Of a stretch of DNA of 64,000 bases, positions 1 through 9,305 are shown in pieces. Position 1 is the stretch's first letter. Each line of letters starts with the position of its first letter. Under the pieces are notes generated by a model. It was not told the DNA's origin. It did not search any database and worked only from the letters and a program-made list of their open reading frames with translations. Where the stretch lies: positions 2,738,501 to 2,802,500 of the forward strand of contig NC_020830.1 of assembly GCF_000152945.2 (NCBI RefSeq). Direction: 5' to 3'. The position numbers and the translations under genes are program-made. This DNA comes from Polaribacter sp. MED152. Lineage in GTDB: Bacteria; Bacteroidota; Bacteroidia; Flavobacteriales; Flavobacteriaceae.

Positions 1-1295
1 CCTAAAAGCGTTAAGGTTACAGAGGCCATAATAAATATAAGCATGTAAATTATAAAGAAAGAAATGATATTAAATACAATGGTTTGATTCACAGATTTAC
101 CATCATATCTTACAGGTATAATTGCATTAGGATGTAGCGCTTTTTTAAATTCTAAAAAGCTATTCTTTAACATTACAATGTGCCTAACAACTTTTACACC
201 ACCACTCGTAGAACCAGCAGAACCACCAGTAAAGAATAATGCGAAGAAAATTCCGGTTGCAAAGAAATTCCACATAGTAAAATCAGCAGAAACAAAACCT
301 GTGGTTGTAACTACAGAGGTTACCATAAATAAAGAATGTCTTATGGCACTTTCGGTTTTACCTAATACCTCAGGATGTGCAAGTGTAGTAACCATTGTTT
401 CATCTTTAAAAAAGATGATGATTACAGAAATTATCATAGAAATACCTAAAATTCCGAAGAAATAGTATCTAAATTCTTCACTTTCATATACTTTTTTAAC
501 CTTACCTTTTAATGCAAAATAGGTCAGTACAAAGTTAGTACCAGCAATGAACATAAAGAATATAATAATATATTGTATAATAGGTGATCCATTATAAAAG
601 GCAATACTATCGGTTTTTGTTGAGAAACCTCCTGTACTTACTGTGGCCATTGCATGATTAATAGCATCAAACCATGTCATACCTGCCGCTTTTAATAAAA
701 AGAATTCAGCAAAGGTTAATACCACATAAATAAGGTACAAACGTTTTGCAGTATCTGTAATTCTAGGATGCAGTTTGTCTGCAGATGGCCCAGGAGCTTC
801 TGCCATAAACAATTGCATACCTCCAATTCCTAAGAGTGGTAAAATGGCAATGGTTAATACAATAATACCCATACCTCCAATCCAATGTGTGGCACTTCTC
901 CAAAAGAGAATACCTTTAGGCATAGCTTCTATATTTGTTAAAATGGAAGAGCCTGTTGTAGAATAACCAGATATTGTTTCGAAAAATGCATCTGAAACAG
1001 TAGGTATTGCACCAGATAATAAATAGGGTAGCATTCCTGTAATAGAAAGTATCAACCAACCAAACGTTACAATTAAGTATCCTTCTTTTTTCTGAATATT
1101 TTTATGTGTGGGTTTATTGAAAAAGAAAAGTAATAAGCCAATAAAAACAGTTATAATACCAGCATTTAAAATTCCCCAAGCTTCTTTTTCTTCAGAAAAG
1201 AAACTAAAAGGAAATGCGATAAACATAAAGCAACCATTAAGAATAGCAGTGATTCCTAAAAAACGATATATAATCTTAAGGTTCAAGTTGTTCAT
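1..1295 (-). CDS. trkH: TrkH/KtrB-family potassium transporter, C-terminus cut by window edge
   Basis: Membrane subunit of a Trk/Ktr K+ uptake system, working with the cytoplasmic regulator encoded next to it. About 431 residues are visible; the frame is open to base 1, so roughly the last 50 residues lie outside the window. The translation is strongly hydrophobic and shows the four P-loop repeats of the family: ETISGYSTTG (near residue 106), ATVSTGGFST (near 217), SVVTTTGF (near 327) and FTGGSAGSTSGG (near 355). The start ATG (1295-1293) lies one base after the trkA stop codon, so the two genes form one operon with trkA first. Confidence 0.93.
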   Translation of the reverse strand, partial: MNNLNLKIIYRFLGITAILNGCFMFIAFPFSFFSEEKEAWGILNAGIITVFIGLLLFFFNKPTHKNIQKKEGYLIVTFGWLILSITGMLPYLLSGAIPTVSDAFFETISGYSTTGSSILTNIEAMPKGILFWRSATHWIGGMGIIVLTIAILPLLGIGGMQLFMAEAPGPSADKLHPRITDTAKRLYLIYVVLTFAEFFLLKAAGMTWFDAINHAMATVSTGGFSTKTDSIAFYNGSPIIQYIIIFFMFIAGTNFVLTYFALKGKVKKVYESEEFRYYFFGILGISMIISVIIIFFKDETMVTTLAHPEVLGKTESAIRHSLFMVTSVVTTTGFVSADFTMWNFFATGIFFALFFTGGSAGSTSGGVKVVRHIVMLKNSFLEFKKALHPNAIIPVRYDGKSVNQTIVFNIISFFIIYMLIFIMASVTLTLL

Positions 1296-1296
1296 T

Positions 1297-2643
1297 TTAA
1301 TTAAAAAAACGCTCTACTGTACCAATAGCTTCTGGTAAACAAAATACAATTACTTTATCTCCACTCTGAATTTGCATATCTCCAAAAGACATTAAAGCAT
1401 TACCATCTCTTATAACACCTCCAAAAACGGCTTCTCTAGGAAAGCGTAAATCTCTAATTGGGTGTTTGGTTACTTTTGCATTTGGTCTTACTTCAAATTC
1501 AAATACTTCTGCATCTATATTGTGCAAATTGGCCAACTCTAAAATTTCACCTTTTCTAATATGCTTAAAAATATTACTTGCAGCAATTAGCTTTTTATTA
1601 ATTAAGGATTGTATACCAATAGTTTGTGAAATATCAATATAATCCATATTTTCAACTAAGGCTATGGTTTTCTTAACCCCTTTAGATTTTGCTACCAAGC
1701 AAGACATGATGTTAGTTTCAGAATTACCTGTAACCGCAATAAAAGCATCAGTTTCTCTAATATTTTCTTCTTCTAATAATTCTAAATCACGTCCATCACC
1801 ATTAATCACTAAAGTATCACATAAGGTTTCTGCAAGCATTTCTGCTTTCTCCCTGTTTTTCTCAATCAACTTTACTTTAAAATTATCTTCGCAAAGGCTT
1901 CTGGCAGTTTTTTCTCCAATACTACTTCCACCTAAAATAAGTACATTTTTAATATCAAATTGCTTCTTACCAATAATAGGGTAAAGGTCTTCCATACTGT
2001 AATTTGGTACAGAAAAATACACTTGATCATCTATTCTATACGTGGTATCCCCTCTAGGAATAATGGTTTGAGCAACGTTTTCACGTTTAATAGCAATTGT
2101 AATAAAATCTACATTCGAAAACTTCTGTTTGGCCTCTTTTACGGTTAAATCTACCAAAGGCGATTTGTAAGAAAGCTCAGTACCCATAACATTAAACAAT
2201 CCACTTTCAAAAGCAACAGTATCGTTAAATGAAGATTGATTTAACAATAATTTTATTTCATTCGCTGCCAATTCTTGAGGCGATATCATAAAATCTAAAC
2301 CAAACTTAGAAAAGTCAACCTCACAATCATTTAAAAATTCAGGATTGTCAATTCTTGCGATGGTTTTTTTAGCGCCTAAAGATTTACCAATTACCGAAAT
2401 TGTAAAATTTGTGTTTTGGCTATCTGTTACAGCAATAAGAAGGTCTGCAGAATCGATACCAATTTCCTTTAATAATTTTATAGAAGTGGCATCACCTTTT
2501 TGTGTTATTACATCTAAATGATTATTAATATAGTTTAATTTTTCACCATCAAAGTCGATGATGTAAGTATCTTGAGATTCGTAAGAAAGTAATTTTGCTA
2601 AATGAAAACCTACATCTCCAGCACCTGCTATTATAATCTTCAT
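1297..2643 (-). CDS. trkA: Trk system potassium uptake regulatory protein TrkA
   Basis: Cytoplasmic NAD(H)-binding gating subunit of the Trk K+ uptake system, 448 aa. Two tandem RCK units are visible: a Rossmann motif GAGDVG at residues 7-12 with an acidic strand end (IIDFD), then a TrkA-C domain; and a second Rossmann-like motif LGGSSIGE near residue 237 followed by a second TrkA-C domain. I placed the start at the internal ATG (2643), because the MKIIIAGAG beginning fits the family and the 8 upstream in-frame codons start from a non-ATG codon. It is followed after one base by trkH. Both are likely transcribed from the promoter just upstream. Confidence 0.94.
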   Translation of the reverse strand: MKIIIAGAGDVGFHLAKLLSYESQDTYIIDFDGEKLNYINNHLDVITQKGDATSIKLLKEIGIDSADLLIAVTDSQNTNFTISVIGKSLGAKKTIARIDNPEFLNDCEVDFSKFGLDFMISPQELAANEIKLLLNQSSFNDTVAFESGLFNVMGTELSYKSPLVDLTVKEAKQKFSNVDFITIAIKRENVAQTIIPRGDTTYRIDDQVYFSVPNYSMEDLYPIIGKKQFDIKNVLILGGSSIGEKTARSLCEDNFKVKLIEKNREKAEMLAETLCDTLVINGDGRDLELLEEENIRETDAFIAVTGNSETNIMSCLVAKSKGVKKTIALVENMDYIDISQTIGIQSLINKKLIAASNIFKHIRKGEILELANLHNIDAEVFEFEVRPNAKVTKHPIRDLRFPREAVFGGVIRDGNALMSFGDMQIQSGDKVIVFCLPEAIGTVERFFN

Positions 2644-2666
2644 ATAAAAAAAATAGAAATCTGGCA

Positions 2667-2674
2667 CAAAGATA
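2667..2674 (-). promoter_or_regulatory. Candidate -7 promoter box for trkA-trkH
   Basis: Read on the minus strand the bases are TATCTTTG, a full match to the Bacteroidota -7 consensus TAnnTTTG, 23 bases upstream of the trkA ATG. No TTTG box is present at the expected 19-nt distance, so only the -7 half is supported. Confidence 0.5.
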
Positions 2675-2754
2675 CAAAAGTCTATAAAGACTTCTTTTAA
2701 AAAGAATTTTCTTTTTTAAACCGCAATTTTGGTATTTTTAGAAAAAATTGATTG

Positions 2755-3441
2755 ATGGAAAAGTTAACCATAAAAACCTGGGCTATTGATGATAGACCTC
2801 GAGAAAAGTTACTGGCTAAAGGAAAAAGTGCATTGTCTGATGCAGAATTAATCGCCATTTTAATTGGTTCTGGAAATAGGCAAGAAAGTGCAGTAGCATT
2901 ATCTCAACGAATTTTAAAATCGGTAGAAGGTAATATAAATCAGCTAGCAAAGCTTACTGTAGAAAAGCTTTCTACCTTTAAAGGTATAGGAGAAGCAAAA
3001 GCAATTGCAATAATTACTGCTTTAGAATTAGGCAAAAGAAGGCAATTAGAAACAGCTTTAGAAAAACCAAAAATTACAAGTAGTAAAGCTGTGTTTAATT
3101 TGATGCAACCTATAATTGGAGATTTAGAGCACGAAGAGTTTTGGGTGCTTTTTCTAAATAATTCAAACAAAGTATTGGCCAAAACCCAAATTAGTAAAGG
3201 TGGCCTAACTGCAACTGTTGTAGATATAAGGCTACTTTTTAAACGAGCTATAGAGTTGGCTTCAGTAGGCATGATTGTGTGTCATAATCATCCTTCAGGA
3301 AAATTAGAACCTAGCCAAGCAGATAAACAGCTCACAGAAAAAATTAAAAGAGCAGGAACAACTTTAGATATAAAACTGTTAGATCATCTAATAATTACTG
3401 AAAAATGGTATTTTAGCTTTGCAGATGAAGGCATCTTATAA
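2755..3441 (+). CDS. radC: RadC family JAB/MPN-domain protein (UPF0758)
   Basis: 228 aa. The N-terminal half holds a helix-hairpin-helix-like segment (FKGIGEAKA, near residue 75); the C-terminal half is the RadC JAB1/MPN+ domain with the metal-binding signature HNHPSG followed ten residues later by Asp (near 177-189). The historical DNA-repair role of RadC is doubtful; the family is best described as a putative metal-dependent hydrolase linked to DNA metabolism. A TTG three bases upstream would add one residue, but the ATG at 2755 is preferred. It is divergent from trkA, with 111 bp between the two starts. Confidence 0.9.
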   Translation: MEKLTIKTWAIDDRPREKLLAKGKSALSDAELIAILIGSGNRQESAVALSQRILKSVEGNINQLAKLTVEKLSTFKGIGEAKAIAIITALELGKRRQLETALEKPKITSSKAVFNLMQPIIGDLEHEEFWVLFLNNSNKVLAKTQISKGGLTATVVDIRLLFKRAIELASVGMIVCHNHPSGKLEPSQADKQLTEKIKRAGTTLDIKLLDHLIITEKWYFSFADEGIL

Positions 3442-3470
3442 AATGTTTTTGCTAAATTTTAACCATTTAC

Positions 3471-4775
3471 ATGATATTAATTTACTCACACAAAGTTACA
3501 CCAAGAGTTCGCTATATTTTTAAGCATATAGTTACAAGAACCCTTTTGATACCTGTGAGTTTTACTAGTAAGGTAGAAGAGTTTGTAGCACACAATGGAC
3601 CTAAAATTAGCTATACAAAAACACCTTTAGGTAATGAGTTTTTTATAAAAAGTAATGATTTGCTTTTTGAGCAAGGCGTAAATGATTTAGAAATTATAAT
3701 TAATAAATGGGATTCAGTTCCTTGCTTTTTTGCCACCAATGTAAAGTCATCTATTCCCTTTGATATTTTTGCAGCTAGTTTTTACCTAATTACACGTTAT
3801 GAAGAATATTTGCCACATGTAAAAGATATTCATGGTAGATTTACTGCAGAGCAGAGTTTGGCTTTTAAAAAAGGATTTTTAGAAAAACCAGTTGTTGATA
3901 TTTGGGCTTTTAAATTTTTGAAAGTCTTAAAAGAAAAGTTTCCAGATTACGAGTACCCTAAAAGAAAGTTCAATTTTATTTCTACTGTAGATATAGACAA
4001 TGCGTTTGCTTATAAAAACAAAAGTTTTGTTAGAAGTGTAGGAGGATTTTTAAATGATATTTTTACGTTTAGAATTTTAAATGTTATTAACAGACTTGCT
4101 GTTAATTTGAACTTAAAAGCAGATCCTTACAACACCTTTGATACTATTTTAGCACTAAAGAAAAAGTACAGTGTAAACACCATTTTCTTTTTTCTAGTAG
4201 GCGATTATACCACTTTTGATACCAATGTTTCTGTTTCTAAAAGCAAATACAGACTGCTTATTAAAGAAATGGTAGATTATGCAAGAGTTGGTTTGCACCC
4301 TTCTTATTTTTCAATGCAAAATTCGGCTTTAATCAAAAAAGAAAAAGAACGTTTAGAAAATATTACGAACACTCCTTTAAAAAGTTCTAGACAGCATTAT
4401 TTACGATTTAGTTTGCCAGAAACTTATCAACTTTTAATAGATTTAGAAATAGAAGAAGATTATTCTATGGGCTATGCTAGCAATGTTGGTTTTAGGGCTG
4501 GTACTTGTACACCTTTCTATTTCTACGATTTAGATTTTGAAATTCAAACGCCTTTAAAAGTGTTTCCTTTTGCATTGATGGATACTACTTTGAACGATTA
4601 TATGAAACTAACTCCAAAACAATCTTTAGGGAAAATTAGAGATTTAAAGAATGAGGTGAAAGCCGTAAATGGAACATTTATTACGTTATTTCATAATGAA
4701 ACTTTAAGCGATTATTTACGTTGGAAAGGTTGGAAGCGTTTGTATGAATCTATGTTAAAAATTGCTACTTCTTAA
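3471..4775 (+). CDS. Polysaccharide deacetylase-like protein (flavobacterial, DUF7033 type)
   Basis: 434 aa, no signal peptide. The N-terminal ~150 residues look like the DUF7033-type region that precedes a polysaccharide-deacetylase fold in Bacteroidota. The second half has deacetylase-like signatures: STVDIDNA (Asp pair, near residue 169), GLHPSYFS (His, near 276) and LFHNETLS (His, near 417). The family normally removes acetyl groups from surface sugars; substrate and activity here are inferred only. It ends on TAA directly abutting the ATG of the next gene, so the two are surely co-transcribed. It lies in a cluster of envelope-polymer genes. Confidence 0.7.
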   Translation: MILIYSHKVTPRVRYIFKHIVTRTLLIPVSFTSKVEEFVAHNGPKISYTKTPLGNEFFIKSNDLLFEQGVNDLEIIINKWDSVPCFFATNVKSSIPFDIFAASFYLITRYEEYLPHVKDIHGRFTAEQSLAFKKGFLEKPVVDIWAFKFLKVLKEKFPDYEYPKRKFNFISTVDIDNAFAYKNKSFVRSVGGFLNDIFTFRILNVINRLAVNLNLKADPYNTFDTILALKKKYSVNTIFFFLVGDYTTFDTNVSVSKSKYRLLIKEMVDYARVGLHPSYFSMQNSALIKKEKERLENITNTPLKSSRQHYLRFSLPETYQLLIDLEIEEDYSMGYASNVGFRAGTCTPFYFYDLDFEIQTPLKVFPFALMDTTLNDYMKLTPKQSLGKIRDLKNEVKAVNGTFITLFHNETLSDYLRWKGWKRLYESMLKIATS

Positions 4776-5684
4776 ATGATTACCTACATAGAAAGAGCTG
4801 CATTACATGAAGAAAAATACAACAATTGTATTACCAATTCACTACAAAGTAAAGTTTATGCTTATTCTTGGTATTTAGATATTGTTGCAGACAATTGGTC
4901 TGTTTTGGTTTTGGATGATTATGCAGCTGTAATGCCTATTTGTTGGCGAAAGAAGAACTTTATAAAGTATGTGTACCCACCTTTTTGGTTGTTAGAATTA
5001 GGTGTTTTTTCTATAGATAATACTGTTAATGTTGAACAGTTTTACAAACTATTATTTACAAAGTTTAGGTTTGTAGAGAGTAAATTAAATACAGCAAATC
5101 CGATAAAAATAGAGGCTTCGTATCTTGTGGAAAAGCAAGTTCAGGTGTTGCCCTTAAACTCAAATTACGATACTATTTTTAGTGGTTTTAGAAAAGATCG
5201 TAAAAAGGATTTAAAGAAAGCTACAAAGGTAGGTTTGAGTGCTAAATGGAATGATGATCCAAAAAAAATAATCCAGCTATTTCGAGATAATGTAGGTAAA
5301 AGAACACCTTTTATTACAGATAGAGATTATGATAATCTATCGAAATTAATTACCATTTGCATAGAAAAAGAAGTAGGAGAGGTGTTATCTATTTATAATG
5401 AACAGCATCAATTAGTAGCTTCTGGTTTTTTCTTAAAACATAAAAATACCATTACTATATTGGTGTCTTCTACAGATTTTAATTTTAGAAAAAATGGCGA
5501 AAATACCTTTCTTATAAATACTGCCATTCAAAAATACCATAATGATTTTGAGCTGTTTAATTTTGGAGGCTCATCCATGAAAAGTATTGCTGAGTATTTT
5601 TTAAGTTTTGGTGCTAAGACATTAAATTATCAAGAAATTAAATACAACCAATTGCCTGCTTTTGTAAAATTATTTAAGCGCTAA
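4776..5684 (+). CDS. FemAB/GNAT-like acyltransferase
   Basis: 302 aa, cytoplasmic. The layout resembles the FemAB/BioF2-like branch of the GNAT superfamily: an N-terminal half with WYLDIVADNW and aromatic-rich segments, a basic stretch FRKDRKKDLKKA near residue 143, and a C-terminal half ending in the FELFNFGGSS pattern. Such proteins transfer acyl or aminoacyl groups to cell-surface precursors. The start codon follows the previous stop with no gap, so expression is probably translationally coupled. Its 3' end overlaps the convergent asparagine-synthase-like gene by four bases. The exact substrate cannot be read from the sequence. Confidence 0.6.
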   Translation: MITYIERAALHEEKYNNCITNSLQSKVYAYSWYLDIVADNWSVLVLDDYAAVMPICWRKKNFIKYVYPPFWLLELGVFSIDNTVNVEQFYKLLFTKFRFVESKLNTANPIKIEASYLVEKQVQVLPLNSNYDTIFSGFRKDRKKDLKKATKVGLSAKWNDDPKKIIQLFRDNVGKRTPFITDRDYDNLSKLITICIEKEVGEVLSIYNEQHQLVASGFFLKHKNTITILVSSTDFNFRKNGENTFLINTAIQKYHNDFELFNFGGSSMKSIAEYFLSFGAKTLNYQEIKYNQLPAFVKLFKR

Positions 5685-7285
5685 TTGTTCAGTTTATTTT
5701 CGCATAAATAGATGTACCATTGAGAAATGATCTCATTATAGTCTTTGTAAATTCTTTTTACAGGAAGTCTGTTTTTTTTCATCTGTAAAAGCATTTGTTT
5801 TGTAATTGGCTCATAATTGTTCCAATCGTGCTTTTTTAAAATACTTTCTTTTAACGTATCAGATAATCTTGGTTTGATTTTATCTTTGATTTTTTGTTTG
5901 ATTAAATCAGATTTTTTGGGTTGAATTTCATTCTTGAAATTCACATTATAATCCTTAAAATAGGCTGTAGTTAAAACATCATCATATAAAATTTTCATTT
6001 GTTTATAGGTCATGGGTACTTTTTTAAAAAATGCTAATAACTCCATATCCCAATAAGGAAATCTAAATTCAAAATTAAAAAACAAATAATAACTGGCTGA
6101 ATTGAAGATGTATTTAGCAAGTCTTTCTCTAAAATTATAATCTTCAAAAACTGTACTTGCAATTTTTGATTGATAATCTTGGTCTACCTTATTTAAACTA
6201 GAATTGATTTCGTGTTTTAATTCAATTTTTTCTTGTTCTGAAAGATGCGTATTATTCAGTTTAAGATTTAGTATAGCATCTGCAATAGTATGACTCTTTA
6301 TTTTCTTTGGAATTTTATTGTACTCACTTCCTCCTAAAAAATCACCAGCAAATCCAGGTATAAAAACTGAGTTTTTAGGTATTTTAAGTTCTTCTTTTAA
6401 ATATTTTATGGCAAAATATTCTTGCAAATAGGGCATAGAAGAGTGTTTGCCTGCAAAATGCGCATAACTTAAGAACTCTTCAGTTTCAAGATAATTTGAA
6501 ATTAATGCTGGAGTATACTCTATAAAATACCAAGGATAGTCCAAGGATTCAGCAGTTTTCTTAGAATTTTCAATTTCAAAATTTTCTTTTCTACCATAAG
6601 TAAAACAGATTACATTTTTGTAATTGTGTTTTTTTAGTAGTACAGCAATCAATCTAGAGTCATAACCACCACTTAAAGGAAGCAATACTGTTTTGTTTTG
6701 CAAAGAATTTATCAATCTTACAAAAGCTTCTTCAAAAATAACAATTGCTTCATCTTTTAAGTCTGTATAAGATGCTTTGCTTTCAGTTTTAATAGCGTAA
6801 GAAAATAAAACAACTTTTTCTACTAACCTTTGATTTTTGAAACGCAGATAAGTGCTTGGTTCTAATTGAAAAACGGAATCTAAAAGAGTTTTGTTTGAGT
6901 GCGTATGATTAGAGGCCTTAAACTCTAATTTAGCTATTTCATCAAACGTATTGATTTTGAATTTGTTTTTTAGTATTAAAACATCATCACTAATACATAC
7001 ACTATCATTTTGAATGGTATAAAATAAAGGGAAAGCTCTAGTATTATCACAAACAATTTCTACACTATTTTCACTTGAAATAATAATAGTAAAAACCCCA
7101 TTTAAGGTTTTTAAAAACGATTTACTATTTTCATTAGGTAGTAGGTTGGTTAAAAATGCAAGCGCATTTTCTTTTTCATAAAAAACATCATCACTATAAA
7201 AATATCCTTTTAAGGCAATAGTAGTATTGCAATACCATTGAAAACCATGGTTGAATTTTAAACTGATATTTTTATTGGTAAGCAC
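5681..7285 (-). CDS. Asparagine synthase-related protein with degenerate glutaminase domain
   Basis: 534 aa. Residues 205-210 (SGGYDS) form the PP-loop ATP pyrophosphatase motif of the asparagine-synthetase C-terminal domain. Residues about 60-105 match the rear part of a class II glutaminase domain (LNGVFTI, NTRAFPLFY, ISDD). The protein does not begin with Met-Cys, and no Cys lies near the N-terminus in the right setting, so glutamine hydrolysis is unlikely. It may use ammonia or make an amide or lactam on a surface molecule. Its start overlaps the upstream flippase gene by 14 bases, so the two form one operon. The function is inferred from the cluster. Confidence 0.75.
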   Translation of the reverse strand: MLTNKNISLKFNHGFQWYCNTTIALKGYFYSDDVFYEKENALAFLTNLLPNENSKSFLKTLNGVFTIIISSENSVEIVCDNTRAFPLFYTIQNDSVCISDDVLILKNKFKINTFDEIAKLEFKASNHTHSNKTLLDSVFQLEPSTYLRFKNQRLVEKVVLFSYAIKTESKASYTDLKDEAIVIFEEAFVRLINSLQNKTVLLPLSGGYDSRLIAVLLKKHNYKNVICFTYGRKENFEIENSKKTAESLDYPWYFIEYTPALISNYLETEEFLSYAHFAGKHSSMPYLQEYFAIKYLKEELKIPKNSVFIPGFAGDFLGGSEYNKIPKKIKSHTIADAILNLKLNNTHLSEQEKIELKHEINSSLNKVDQDYQSKIASTVFEDYNFRERLAKYIFNSASYYLFFNFEFRFPYWDMELLAFFKKVPMTYKQMKILYDDVLTTAYFKDYNVNFKNEIQPKKSDLIKQKIKDKIKPRLSDTLKESILKKHDWNNYEPITKQMLLQMKKNRLPVKRIYKDYNEIISQWYIYLCENKLNN

Positions 7286-8549
7286 TATTTTTTTCTTTTG
7301 ATTTTTGAAGCAGATATATAAATATAAGGATATTAAAAATCATACCTACCATAGAAAATAAAGCGAGCGCTATTATAATGTCATTGTAAAAATAGTAGCC
7401 ACAAAATAGGGCTAGGAATCTAAATATAAGCAAGGCTATATCTAATACTAGCATAGTTTTTTGCTTATTCAAAATGAGTATTAACGAATTTAAAGGATTG
7501 CTTAAAAAGGCAAAAAATAACCAAGGAATTAGAATTCGAGCATATAACCCAACATCTGTCCAACCTTCACCAAACAAAAAATCTAAGTAATAAGATAAGA
7601 TGAATAAAGGCGTAAAAATAAGTAAACTAATGATTAATAAGTGCTTTGCTGTTTTTAGAACTAAGGCATACAGGTTACCTTGATCATTATACAATTTAGT
7701 GGCTTTATTAAAAAATACTTGATTCACAGATTGTTGCACAACACCTATTGGTGCCCTCATAAATTTTACAGCCAAGCCATAAATACCAGAACTTGCCAAG
7801 CCAAAATACTTTGTTATTAATAATACTGGCAACTCATTAGAAAGATTGTTGGTTAGATTAATAATAGAGTTGAAAATAGGAATATCTTTATATTTCTTAG
7901 CTAGAAATAGCATTCTATTTAAACTGACTTCTTTACACAAAGGTTGTAATTTGTTGTAAGTTAATTGAAGTAGATAAAAAATTTGCAATACATGGCCTAT
8001 TAGCATCCCAGGAATTAAGCCTAATGAGTTATAAGAAGAAAATCCTGTTGCAATTTGAGTAGCACTCATGCTCGAAGACTTTAAAAACATGCCTTTAGAA
8101 ATGGCTTTAAAATTATCCTTTCTGTTATTCCAATAATCAAAATTAGCAATTAAGCCAAATAAGAAAACATTTAAAGGCAGTAGATAAATAAAATTAGAAA
8201 GTACAGTAATATTGAAAAAATCTAATATTTCTGTTTTAAAAAGGCTTACAATAAGCAGTAGTAAAAGGCAATAGAGTATTAAAATCAAAGTTGAAAAGGC
8301 AAATAGGTTTATAGCATCTTTATCTTTTTTAGGTAATACTATAGCAAACTCAAATTGTAAGGTGGCTAAAGGTTTTAAAATTATTGTGGCAGATGAAAAA
8401 AGTATATAAATACCAAAAAGTTCTGCAGAGAATAATCTTGTAAGTAATAAAATAGATGCATAAACTACTACTTGACTTAAAGCAGAACCTGTAATTAATG
8501 TCAAAACATTTTTTACAAACTCTTTTTTTAAAAAAGAAAATAGTTGCAT
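7272..8549 (-). CDS. Wzx-like oligosaccharide flippase (polysaccharide biosynthesis family)
   Basis: 425 aa, almost entirely hydrophobic, with about 12 predicted membrane helices. The start, with SALSQVVVYASILLLTRLFS followed by a region like FGIYILFSSA, is typical of MOP-superfamily flippases that move lipid-linked oligosaccharides across the inner membrane. It is the first gene of a two-gene minus-strand operon with the asparagine-synthase-like protein (14-base overlap). The opposing deacetylase and acyltransferase genes suggest one pathway for building or decorating a surface glycan. The glycan itself cannot be identified. Confidence 0.85.
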   Translation of the reverse strand: MQLFSFLKKEFVKNVLTLITGSALSQVVVYASILLLTRLFSAELFGIYILFSSATIILKPLATLQFEFAIVLPKKDKDAINLFAFSTLILILYCLLLLLIVSLFKTEILDFFNITVLSNFIYLLPLNVFLFGLIANFDYWNNRKDNFKAISKGMFLKSSSMSATQIATGFSSYNSLGLIPGMLIGHVLQIFYLLQLTYNKLQPLCKEVSLNRMLFLAKKYKDIPIFNSIINLTNNLSNELPVLLITKYFGLASSGIYGLAVKFMRAPIGVVQQSVNQVFFNKATKLYNDQGNLYALVLKTAKHLLIISLLIFTPLFILSYYLDFLFGEGWTDVGLYARILIPWLFFAFLSNPLNSLILILNKQKTMLVLDIALLIFRFLALFCGYYFYNDIIIALALFSMVGMIFNILIFIYLLQKSKEKNSAYQ

Positions 8550-8572
8550 ATTACTTACCTAAATAGTGTATT

Positions 8573-8580
8573 CAAATATA
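8573..8580 (-). promoter_or_regulatory. Candidate -7 box for flippase operon
   Basis: The minus strand reads TATATTTG, a perfect TAnnTTTG, 23 bases before the flippase ATG. No matching TTTG at the -33 position was found. Confidence 0.4.
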
Positions 8581-8587
8581 AAGGAAA

Positions 8588-9274
8588 ATGGCAAAGATAG
8601 AGCACGTATTTTTTGATTTAGATCACACACTTTGGGATTTTGAGAAAAATTCTGATTTGGCTTTTCAAAAAGTATTTGAAAAACAAAAAATAGAAATTGA
8701 TTTACATAAGTTTTTAGAAGTTTATAAACCTTTAAATTTAGAATTTTGGAGGCTTTATAGAGAAGAAAAAATTACAAAGAGCGAACTTAGATATAGCCGA
8801 TTAAAAAATACTTTTGACGCCATTAATTTCGAAATTTCTGATGATTTAATAGATACAATTGCTATTGAGTACATTGATTTTCTTCCACATTTTAATCACT
8901 TATTTCAAGGTACTTTTGAAATTTTAGATTATTTAAAAGATAAATACAACCTGCACATCATAACAAATGGGTTTGAAGAAATTCAGGCTAAAAAGATGCA
9001 ATCTTCTAAAATCTTAGATTATTTTGATGTTATTGTAACCTCAGAATCTGTTGGAGTTAAGAAACCAAATCCGAGGGTTTTTGAATTTGCTCTAGATAAA
9101 GCAAAAGCAAATGCCAACAATTCAATTATGATTGGTGATAGTATTGAAGCCGATATTTATGGAGCTATAAACTCAGGTATTAAAGCCATTCATTGTAATT
9201 TTGAAAATGATGTAATAGACAACACAGATTTTGAAAGCATTACAGCACTTCACGAATTAAAGCAATATCTGTAA
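8588..9274 (+). CDS. yjjG: YjjG-family noncanonical pyrimidine nucleotidase (HAD hydrolase)
   Basis: 228 aa HAD-superfamily phosphatase of the YjjG type. Motif I FFDLDHTLWDF (near residue 8) carries the nucleophilic Asp and the acid/base Asp two residues later; motif II is HIITNG; motif III contains the conserved Lys in VGVKKPNP; motif IV is MIGDSIEADI. YjjG enzymes dephosphorylate odd pyrimidine nucleotides and so protect against mutagenic bases. It is divergent from the flippase with only 38 bases between starts. It does not appear to belong functionally to the envelope cluster. Substrate specificity is family-level inference. Confidence 0.85.
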   Translation: MAKIEHVFFDLDHTLWDFEKNSDLAFQKVFEKQKIEIDLHKFLEVYKPLNLEFWRLYREEKITKSELRYSRLKNTFDAINFEISDDLIDTIAIEYIDFLPHFNHLFQGTFEILDYLKDKYNLHIITNGFEEIQAKKMQSSKILDYFDVIVTSESVGVKKPNPRVFEFALDKAKANANNSIMIGDSIEADIYGAINSGIKAIHCNFENDVIDNTDFESITALHELKQYL

Positions 9275-9305
9275 TCAGAATTACGTTAAAAACTAAACTC
9301 ATTTT

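Noticed and set aside
1664..1984. 106-codon plus-strand ORF within trkA
   Set aside because: Antisense shadow of a well-conserved gene; no motif and no promoter.
2940..3272. 110-codon minus-strand ORF within radC
   Set aside because: Lies over the conserved RadC domain in the other strand and has no family signature.
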